A DNA stretch of 5,241 bases from an uncultured Rhodospirillaceae bacterium (GTDB lineage Bacteria; Pseudomonadota; Alphaproteobacteria; Thalassobaculales; Thalassobaculaceae): the NCBI GenBank assembly GCA_937891725.1, contig CALAHL010000552.1, forward strand, positions 1-5,241. The letters are read 5' to 3'. Below, one piece after another: positions 1 through 5,241 of this stretch. The notes beneath the pieces were generated by a model. That model was not told the DNA's origin. It did not search any database and saw only the letters and a list, made by a program, of their open reading frames with translations. The first letter of the stretch is position 1. Each line of letters starts with the position of its first letter. Made by a program: the position numbers and the translations under genes.

Positions 1-2290
1 GCTGACCCGGTCGACCGTGAACGGATATTACGACCACAACTACCTGACCATCGCCGAGCGGGTGACCGATCACATCGGTGCCGTGGTGCCGAACGTCCCG
101 CGCCAACGGATCTGGAAGGTGCGGGCCAAGCGGGTGGTGCTGGCGACCGGCACGATCGAGCGGCCCCTGGTGTTCCGCGACAACGACCGGCCCGGCGTGA
201 TGCTGTCCAGTGCGGTGCGCGGTTACGCCGTGCGCTACGGCGTTCTGGCCGGGCGGCGGCCGTTGATCGTGACCTCGAATGATGACGGCTACCGAACCGC
301 GATCGCCCTGCACGACCGGGGCGCGCGGGTCGCCTGCATCGTTGATCTGCGCGCGGAGCCGGACGGCACTCTGGTCGACGCCGCACGGTCGCGCGGGATC
401 GAGATCCATGCCGGACATTCGTTGGTCGGCAGCTTGGGACGCGGTCGGGTGCAGGGGGCGGAGATCGCCAAGATGACCGCCGACGGCACCGGACTCGATG
501 GTGCGGTCCGGCGGATCGACTGCGATCTGATTGCGATGTCGGGTGGCTTCAATCCGACCGTGCACCTGTTCAGCCAGTCGCGCGGCAAGCTGACCTGGGA
601 TACGGAGCGGTTTATCTTTGTGCCGGGCACCGCCCATGAGCCGCAGGTGTCGGTCGGCGGCTGCAACGGTGAGTTCACCGTCACTCAAGCGATCAAGGAT
701 GGCCTTCAGAAGGGCGTCGAGATGGCGCGCGAGGCCGGGTTCACCGGCCGCAAACCGGCAGCCCCCGAGGTCTCGGAGCCGACGTCGACGGCCGAGCGGA
801 CCCTGTGGCTTCTGCCCTCGACCAAGCCTGTCGGCCACAAGGGCAAGCACTTCGTCGACTTCCAGAACGACGTGACGGCGGCCGACCTGAAGCTGGCGAC
901 CCGCGAGGGCTATCGCTCGATCGAGCATGTCAAACGCTACACCACCACCGGCATGGCGACCGATCAGGGAAAGACCTCGAACGTCAATGCCCTTGCGATC
1001 GTCTCCGAGACCCTGGGTGTCGATGTGACCCAGGTCGGGACCACCACCTTTCGCCCGCCCTATACACCCACCACGATCGGCGCCTATGGCGGTCGGGACA
1101 TCGGCAACCTGTTCGATCCGGTCCGCACCACTGCGATGGACGGCTGGCACCGGGAAAACGGGGCAAAGTTCGAGCATGTCGGACAATGGATGCGCGCCTG
1201 GTATTACCCGAAGACCGGTGAAACCCTTAGGCAGGCTGTGGACCGGGAATGTCTGGCGGCTCGGACCGGCGTCGGTCTGCTGGACGCGTCCACGCTGGGC
1301 AAGATCGACGTGCACGGTCCCGACGCGGCCGAGTTCCTGAACCGGATCTATTCGAACGCCTGGCTGAAGCTGGGGGTCGGACGCTGCCGCTACGGTCTGA
1401 TGCTGAAGGATGACGGCATGGTGATGGATGACGGGGTCACCACCCGGATCGCCGAGGACCGATTCCATATGACCACCACCACCGGTGGGGCGGCGGCCGT
1501 GCTGTCCTGGATGGAGGAGCATCTTCAGACTGAATGGACAGGGATGAAGGTCCATTTGACCTCGGTCACCGAACAATGGGCGGTCGCCAGCATTGTCGGC
1601 CCGAAATCCCGAAACGTGCTCGCCAAGCTGACCGATATCGATCTCTCCAACGATGCCTTTCCGTTCATGAGCATGCGGGAGGGGACAGTCGCGGGTCTAC
1701 CGGCCCGGGTCTACCGGATCTCGTTCACCGGCGATCTGGCCTTCGAAGTCAACGTGCCGCGCCGCTATGGCCGGGCGCTGTGGGAGGCGGTTATGGAAGC
1801 CGGCGCCGAGTTCGACATCACACCCTATGGCACCGAGGCGATGCACGTGCTTCGGGCGGAGCGCGGGTTCATCATTGTCGGCCAGGACACAGACGGTTCG
1901 GTCACGCCGAGTGATCTGGGCATGGATTGGATCGTCTCGAAGACCAAGCCGGACTTCATCGGCAAGCGCGGCATGGCGCGTCCGGACCTGCAGGACCCGA
2001 ACCGCAAGCAACTTGTCGGTCTGCTGACGGAGGATCCGAACGAGGTGATCCCGGAAGGAGCCCATGTGGTTGAGGATCTGAAACCGCAACCGCCAATGAC
2101 CATGCTGGGGCACGTCACGTCGTCCTACTACAGCCCGAATGTGGGCCGGTCGATCGCGATGGCGGTGATCAAGGGCGGGCATCGGCGGCATGGCCAGACG
2201 CTCAGCGTTCCGCTGGTCGGGCGCACCCTGAAGGTGACGGTTGGCGAGCCTGTGTTCTTCGACAAGGAAGGGAGCCGGAAAGATGGCTGA
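1..2290 (+). CDS. soxA: Sarcosine oxidase alpha subunit (SoxA), 5'-truncated by the window edge
   Basis: Large subunit of heterotetrameric sarcosine oxidase, a cytosolic enzyme that oxidises sarcosine to glycine and H2O2 and forms 5,10-methylene-tetrahydrofolate from the methyl group. The frame is open from base 2. The GTG at 17 is internal: family-like residues (LTRSTVNGYYDHN) run through it, so the true start lies upstream. About 762 residues are visible against roughly 950-1000 for the family. Domains in order: remainder of the FAD/NAD-binding fold (about 2-770), with RVVLATGTIERPLVF at about 134-178 and SGGFNP near 539-556; the SoxA middle domain (about 803-1045, LPSTKPVGHKGKHFVDFQND); and a GcvT-like folate-binding domain (about 1049-1960) with the conserved Asp pair of MVMDDG at 1427-1432, FTGDLAFEV, and DFIGKRGM. 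A GcvT C-terminal barrel completes it (HVTSSYYSPNVGRSIAMAVIKGG). In known enzymes alpha binds NAD+ and shares FMN with beta. soxB and soxD are expected upstream. Identification is very secure. Confidence 0.96.
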   Translation, partial: LTRSTVNGYYDHNYLTIAERVTDHIGAVVPNVPRQRIWKVRAKRVVLATGTIERPLVFRDNDRPGVMLSSAVRGYAVRYGVLAGRRPLIVTSNDDGYRTAIALHDRGARVACIVDLRAEPDGTLVDAARSRGIEIHAGHSLVGSLGRGRVQGAEIAKMTADGTGLDGAVRRIDCDLIAMSGGFNPTVHLFSQSRGKLTWDTERFIFVPGTAHEPQVSVGGCNGEFTVTQAIKDGLQKGVEMAREAGFTGRKPAAPEVSEPTSTAERTLWLLPSTKPVGHKGKHFVDFQNDVTAADLKLATREGYRSIEHVKRYTTTGMATDQGKTSNVNALAIVSETLGVDVTQVGTTTFRPPYTPTTIGAYGGRDIGNLFDPVRTTAMDGWHRENGAKFEHVGQWMRAWYYPKTGETLRQAVDRECLAARTGVGLLDASTLGKIDVHGPDAAEFLNRIYSNAWLKLGVGRCRYGLMLKDDGMVMDDGVTTRIAEDRFHMTTTTGGAAAVLSWMEEHLQTEWTGMKVHLTSVTEQWAVASIVGPKSRNVLAKLTDIDLSNDAFPFMSMREGTVAGLPARVYRISFTGDLAFEVNVPRRYGRALWEAVMEAGAEFDITPYGTEAMHVLRAERGFIIVGQDTDGSVTPSDLGMDWIVSKTKPDFIGKRGMARPDLQDPNRKQLVGLLTEDPNEVIPEGAHVVEDLKPQPPMTMLGHVTSSYYSPNVGRSIAMAVIKGGHRRHGQTLSVPLVGRTLKVTVGEPVFFDKEGSRKDG
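2271..2274 (+). promoter_or_regulatory. Shine-Dalgarno of soxG
   Basis: GGAG, within a purine-rich run AAGGAAGGGAG at 2264-2274, sits 8 nt before the ATG at 2283. It lies inside the last codons of soxA and fixes the soxG start at 2283 rather than at the in-frame ATG at 2241. Confidence 0.75.
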
Positions 2291-2873
2291 GGCAACGGCT
2301 CTGAGTGCGCTTGACGGCGTCACCGGCCCGCAGGGAGGTGCCTGGGATGCCGGCATCGTGCTGACCGAGGTCCGGTTCCCGACTCTGCTGAACCTGCGTG
2401 GCGATGCGTCCGATGCGGCATTCGGAAGTGGCGTCGAGTCAGCGCTCGGCGTTGTGCCGCCGGCGGCGCCGAACACGGTGTCGCAGATCGAGGGACTCGC
2501 GGTGCTGTGGCTGGCACCCGACGAATGGCTGGTGGTCTCCACGGGAGAGGCGGAGGATCTGGCGGGCAAGCTTGAGGCGAAACTTTCCAGTGTGTTCGCA
2601 ACAGTTGTCGATCTGTCCGACAATTACGTCTGCATCCGCATCGAAGGGGCGCAGGCCCGCCGGGTGCTGCAGAAGGGCTGGACTCTGGATCTGCATCCGC
2701 GCGCCTTCGGGGCCGGCCAATGCGCGCAGTCGATGCTGTCCCATGCGCCGGTGATCCTGCGGCAGACCTCAGATGTGCCCGGATACGAACTGATCGTGCG
2801 GCCGTCCTTCGCGAAATACACCTGGGAGTGGCTGGTCGACGCCAGCGCCGAATATGGCCATCGGGTAGCATAG
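2283..2873 (+). CDS. soxG: Sarcosine oxidase gamma subunit (SoxG)
   Basis: Small gamma subunit of heterotetrameric sarcosine oxidase, 196 residues, the usual size for the family. It has a GcvT-like fold and plays a structural role in the alpha-beta-gamma-delta complex; it is not known to carry a catalytic cofactor. Recognisable features are the early segment VRFPTLLNLRGD, the central LAVLWLAPDEWLVVS, VVDLSDNYVCIRIEGAQARRVLQKG with the following LDLHPRAF, and the C-terminal RPSFAKYTWEWLVDAS. The ATG at 2283 is chosen because GGAG lies 8 nt upstream and the protein then starts at the usual point. An in-frame ATG at 2241 would only add soxA-overlapping sequence. The start overlaps the soxA stop by 8 bp (ATGGCTGA), indicating translational coupling and a shared transcript. 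Stop is TAG at 2871-2873. No glyA, folD or purU follows, unlike several described sox operons. Confidence 0.94.
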   Translation: MAEATALSALDGVTGPQGGAWDAGIVLTEVRFPTLLNLRGDASDAAFGSGVESALGVVPPAAPNTVSQIEGLAVLWLAPDEWLVVSTGEAEDLAGKLEAKLSSVFATVVDLSDNYVCIRIEGAQARRVLQKGWTLDLHPRAFGAGQCAQSMLSHAPVILRQTSDVPGYELIVRPSFAKYTWEWLVDASAEYGHRVA

Positions 2874-2909
2874 GGTCGAGCCGACGACACATTAGGTATT
2901 TGTCGACCC
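2873..2909 (+). repeat. Inverted repeat just after soxG (possible weak hairpin)
   Basis: Arms GGGTCGA (2873-2879) and TCGACCC (2903-2909) are perfect 7-bp complements separated by 23 nt. A shorter nested pair, CGACA (2885-2889) and TGTCG (2901-2905), could compete. The left arm begins in the last base of the soxG stop codon. No T-run follows, so this is not a canonical intrinsic terminator. It could be a processing or attenuation structure, or chance in a GC-rich spacer. Confidence 0.3.
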
Positions 2910-2934
2910 AGCTCAGATCTAGAGACCATGGAAC

Positions 2935-2939
2935 GAGGA
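2935..2939 (+). promoter_or_regulatory. Shine-Dalgarno of the membrane-protein gene
   Basis: GAGGA at 2935-2939 lies 5 nt before the GTG at 2945. It is the best ribosome-binding match upstream of any in-frame start in this region. The in-frame TTG at 2900 and ATG at 2978 lack comparable sites, so this site decides the start call. Confidence 0.6.
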
Positions 2940-2944
2940 ATTTC

Positions 2945-4195
2945 GTGAGCCGAGCCTCAGATGTGCGCTGGACGACGATGCTGGCATTGTTGTCGGCGGC
3001 GGCGCTGATGTTCCGGGATTTCGATCTGTGGCTGTACCCTCGGTTCTGGGCCGAAGGGGCGACCGTTTACCTTGCCGAAGCCCTGACCAACTCCGATGCG
3101 GCCAGCGTGCTTACCGCACCGCATCTCGGGTACTACTCCCTGCTGGCCAATCTGGGGGGATGGTTGGCGGCGCAGCTGCCGCTTGAGCGGGCTCCGCTGG
3201 CCACGCTCGGCCTGTCGTTCGTAGCACAGATGCTGCCGATTCTGGTCGTGGTCACCGGACGAGCGGATGTGTGGAAGACCCTCGAGCGCAAGACGGTCGC
3301 CTGTCTGATCCTGCTGGTGTTCGGTCAGGCTGGGGAGTTGCATCTGACGATCGCGCTCTCGCAGTTTCACATGACCGTTCTGGCTGCCTTGGTCTATGTG
3401 GAGTTCGGTGCGCTCGCTCCGGACGACCGGCGCACGGCGCGCGAAGGTCCGTTGTTGGCCGTGTTGGCCTTAGCCGGGTTCTCCGGCCCGCAAGCCTGCA
3501 TGTTGATGCCGGCGTTCTGGCTCCGACATCTCAAGAGCCGGCGTCCGGCGGATCGGGCCGCGTCGATGGTGTTGACGGCGGCCGTGCTGGTCCAGGCATC
3601 GGCGGTGATCCTATCCCCGGTCGGCGGGGCAACGGACCGCTTCGTTCTGCCGGACAATCTGGGCGAACGGGTCTGGGAGTTCGTCCAGGAAATGGTCAAA
3701 TTCCCCCTGTTCGGGGACCTTTCGAACCGTGACGGCTTGGCAATCTTAGCGGTGGTGACGCTCGGTTCGGCGGCGTTTTTGATGTTGCAGGCGCGCACTG
3801 CTTGGAAAGGTCCGCACCGGGATTGGTTGGCGATTGCATGGTTTGTCTCGCTCGCCTCAACCCTTGCGTCGCGACGCATGTCGGGCGACGAGCGGTATCA
3901 GCTGATGGCCTGCGCCCTATTGGCTCTGCTTTTGCTGGCGCTCGCGGTGGATCGACGGCAGCCGATGATCTGGCGGCGCATCGCCTCCGTGCTGCTGGCC
4001 ATCGGGATCGTCACCCAGGCGGCCCTTTGGCCGGGACGGATGGCCGGCTCCCACGATCCGGATTGGCCGAAATGGCAGGACGAGGTCCGGGCCTGGCGGG
4101 CGGGGGAACGGGACGACCTCCGCATCCATCCACAGTGGAGCGATGCCCCTTGGTCGGTCACCTTGCCGGAGCGGCTCAGGATACCCGCGAATTGA
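2945..4195 (+). CDS. Polytopic membrane protein, GT-C-like 'FWAEDG'-type family, function unknown
   Basis: Inner-membrane protein of 416 residues with about 9-11 predicted membrane segments. Clear hydrophobic stretches fall near residues 10-23, 86-104, 118-130, 140-157, 168-193, 206-223, 264-281, 293-308, 320-335 and 345-361, followed by a polar C-terminal tail of about 50 residues rich in Trp, Asp and Arg. LWLYPRFWAEGATVYLAEAL at 28-47 lies after the first membrane segment. With GELHLTIALSQFHMTVLA (130-147), LALAGFSGPQ (174-183) and DERYQL (315-320), it recalls a family of uncharacterised bacterial membrane proteins whose first loop reads FWAEDG and whose layout resembles GT-C glycosyltransferases. 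Here the acidic D of that motif is replaced, giving FWAEGA. The GTG start is supported by GAGGA 5 nt upstream and places a membrane segment close to the N-terminus; ATG 2978 is a less likely alternative. It follows soxG by 71 bp on the same strand and is convergent with a GT9 gene, so a role in surface glycan assembly is plausible but inferred only from layout and neighbour. Confidence 0.8.
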   Translation: MSRASDVRWTTMLALLSAAALMFRDFDLWLYPRFWAEGATVYLAEALTNSDAASVLTAPHLGYYSLLANLGGWLAAQLPLERAPLATLGLSFVAQMLPILVVVTGRADVWKTLERKTVACLILLVFGQAGELHLTIALSQFHMTVLAALVYVEFGALAPDDRRTAREGPLLAVLALAGFSGPQACMLMPAFWLRHLKSRRPADRAASMVLTAAVLVQASAVILSPVGGATDRFVLPDNLGERVWEFVQEMVKFPLFGDLSNRDGLAILAVVTLGSAAFLMLQARTAWKGPHRDWLAIAWFVSLASTLASRRMSGDERYQLMACALLALLLLALAVDRRQPMIWRRIASVLLAIGIVTQAALWPGRMAGSHDPDWPKWQDEVRAWRAGERDDLRIHPQWSDAPWSVTLPERLRIPAN

Positions 4196-5186
4196 TCGCG
4201 TCCAGGACCATCTCGACGGTGATCTCCGACATGCGGTTGTCTTTGTAGACAGCCCCTCCCGGCGGTGTGACGGCGCTGAGTGTGGGATAGAAATGGTCGA
4301 TCGCGGGGGAGCCTCCGAACAGCCCGACCGTTGTCGCGCCGGTGGCGGCCGCCAGGTTCATCAGGCCGGTATCGTTGCTGATCATCACATTGCAGGTCTG
4401 CGCCAGGGCAGCGGCCTCCGATAGGGCGCGGGCGACCACCGGTTTGATTTCATCTCGGCCTTCGGCGATCTGCTCCGCCATGTCGCGCTCACCTGGGCCC
4501 GCCAGAAGAAAAATCGTGCCACCGGACTTTGCCGTCAGAGCGTCGGACAATGCGGCGAAGCGCTCAGCGCCCCATTGCTTGAAGGTCTCGCTTGAGCCGA
4601 TGCCCAGGCCGAACCAGGGGCGTGGCATGCCTCCGAAGTCTCGTTCGATCGCGGCGCGGGCAGCCTCGGGCGGGGTGTAATGCGGAAACGGGTCGACCGT
4701 GAGCCCATTCTGCTCCAACAGCTTGGTGGCTTTTTCCGAGGGGTGCAGCCGCTCATCCCGTCGGACCAACGGGTGTTGGGTCGTCAAGAACATGTTCTGC
4801 CAGCCGATCCCGAACCCGATCCGTTCCGGAATGCCGGCAAAGGCCGCTGCCATGGCGTAGCGCGCGGAGCCGTGAAAGATCCACACCACCTCAAACCCCT
4901 GATCGGCCAAGTCCTGCCCAAGTCGTCGTGAGCCGAGGGCTCCATCGTGCCGCTTGCCTTCAAGCCCACGGAACAGCGGCAGAATCGCGTCGATCCGCGC
5001 ATCGCCGGCGAACAGCTGATCGCCCAGGGCCCGCGCCTTGGTCATCAGTGTGACCGTACCCGTCCGCGTCGCCGCGGCGATCGCATCGATATGCGGCAGA
5101 TGCCAGACCATGTCGCCGATCCCCGGCAGCGGCTGCAGGATCAGGGTTTTGCCGTATCTGGGCGTGGAAGGCGGGGTGGGAAACAT
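4176..5186 (-). CDS. Glycosyltransferase family 9 (heptosyltransferase-like) protein
   Basis: Complete 336-residue protein of the GT9 family, whose members transfer heptose or related sugars from nucleotide-activated donors during lipopolysaccharide core or other surface glycan assembly at the cytoplasmic face of the inner membrane. The N-terminal acceptor domain starts with ILQPLPGIGDMVWHLPHI (16-33), where Asp25 matches the conserved catalytic-region Asp of WaaC-type enzymes. The C-terminal donor domain has LGIGSSETFKQWGAERFAAL (194-213), with Lys203 in the conserved Lys-x-Trp position, IFLLAGPGERD (225-235), and the nucleotide-sugar motif SNDTGLMNLAAATGATTVGLFG (270-291). The end, DNRMSEITVEMVLDAI, is also family-like. 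The sugar and acceptor cannot be read from sequence, so no waa symbol is assigned. The ATG at 5186 gives a normal 14-residue lead into the first beta strand. No Shine-Dalgarno is visible, and the frame stays open to the window edge without another ATG, GTG or TTG. Its 3' end overlaps the convergent membrane-protein gene by 20 bp. Confidence 0.92.
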   Translation of the reverse strand: MFPTPPSTPRYGKTLILQPLPGIGDMVWHLPHIDAIAAATRTGTVTLMTKARALGDQLFAGDARIDAILPLFRGLEGKRHDGALGSRRLGQDLADQGFEVVWIFHGSARYAMAAAFAGIPERIGFGIGWQNMFLTTQHPLVRRDERLHPSEKATKLLEQNGLTVDPFPHYTPPEAARAAIERDFGGMPRPWFGLGIGSSETFKQWGAERFAALSDALTAKSGGTIFLLAGPGERDMAEQIAEGRDEIKPVVARALSEAAALAQTCNVMISNDTGLMNLAAATGATTVGLFGGSPAIDHFYPTLSAVTPPGGAVYKDNRMSEITVEMVLDAINSRVS

Positions 5187-5241
5187 AAGGGACCGGTGGG
5201 TTGGAGACGTCAGGGTGTGCTCTACACCACGCGGGGCCTGG
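5187..5241 (-). other. Upstream region of the GT9 gene, no clear signals
   Basis: These 55 bases precede the GT9 ATG. Read on the minus strand there is no purine-rich ribosome-binding site within 15 nt of the start and no recognisable -35/-10 pair. A small inverted repeat, GGTGT (5214-5218) and ACACC (5224-5228) with a 5-nt loop, is present. The GT9 frame is open through the whole stretch but contains no start codon, so a start beyond the window cannot be excluded. Confidence 0.35.

Noticed and set aside
17..19. GTG at 17 as the true start of soxA
   Set aside because: The frame is open to the left edge, conserved SoxA residues run across it, and a start there would remove most of the N-terminal cofactor-binding domain.
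805..1221. Overlapping + strand frame of 138 codons inside soxA
   Set aside because: It is a frame-shifted shadow of the SoxA middle and GcvT-like domains, with low-complexity Arg/Gly/Asp-rich translation and no independent ribosome-binding site.
1697..2623. Long open frame of 308 codons on the minus strand, antisense to soxA and soxG
   Set aside because: It lies wholly opposite two secure sox genes, its translation is Arg/His/Ala/Pro-rich with no recognisable family motif, and long antisense frames are expected in GC-rich coding DNA.
2899..2925. Possible promoter (TTGTCG with TAGAGA) ahead of the membrane-protein gene
   Set aside because: The spacing is only 14 bp and both hexamers are poor matches, so it is not distinguishable from background.
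2915..2931. Cluster of restriction-like hexamers (AGATCT, TCTAGA, CCATGG) before the membrane-protein gene, reminiscent of a cloning junction
   Set aside because: The sites overlap by chance in a short natural spacer. No vector sequence flanks them, and the genes on both sides have similar composition and intact ribosome-binding sites.
2720..2944. Upstream in-frame extension of the membrane-protein gene overlapping soxG
   Set aside because: The extension is a shadow of soxG with an Arg-rich, non-membrane sequence. The GTG at 2945 has a good Shine-Dalgarno and places a membrane segment near the N-terminus, as expected.

Overview
High-GC, densely coding window with the 3' end of a heterotetrameric sarcosine oxidase operon followed by two cell-envelope type genes. 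The GC-rich wobble positions, long open shadow frames and SoxA/SoxG residue patterns suggest an alphaproteobacterium (rhizobial or Rhodospirillales-like). That placement is an inference from sequence style, not a phylogenetic result.

Region by region. (1) Positions 1-2290, + strand: soxA, the large alpha subunit of sarcosine oxidase, cut by the left window edge and lacking roughly its first quarter. (2) Positions 2283-2873, + strand: soxG, the gamma subunit. Its start overlaps the soxA stop by 8 bp and has its own Shine-Dalgarno sequence, so the two are almost certainly co-transcribed and translationally coupled. (3) Positions 2874-2944: a 71-bp spacer with a modest inverted repeat and no convincing promoter. 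(4) Positions 2945-4195, + strand: a polytopic membrane protein of about 416 residues that resembles the poorly characterised 'FWAEDG' family of GT-C-like bacterial membrane proteins. (5) Positions 4176-5186, - strand: a complete glycosyltransferase family 9 (heptosyltransferase-like) gene, convergent with the membrane-protein gene and overlapping its end by 20 bp. (6) Positions 5187-5241: the upstream region of the GT9 gene, with no recognisable Shine-Dalgarno or promoter.

How the genes work together. SoxA and SoxG, with SoxB and SoxD expected just left of the window, form the enzyme that oxidatively demethylates sarcosine to glycine and passes the one-carbon unit to tetrahydrofolate. This is a step in glycine betaine, choline or creatine catabolism. 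The membrane protein and the GT9 enzyme are unrelated to that pathway and more plausibly belong to surface polysaccharide or lipopolysaccharide assembly, so a functional boundary lies near position 2874.

No RNA gene, mobile element, CRISPR array or phage signature was found. I see no strong evidence for an undescribed system. The most worthwhile leads are the uncharacterised membrane protein, with its altered WAEG motif, and the overlapping convergent gene ends.
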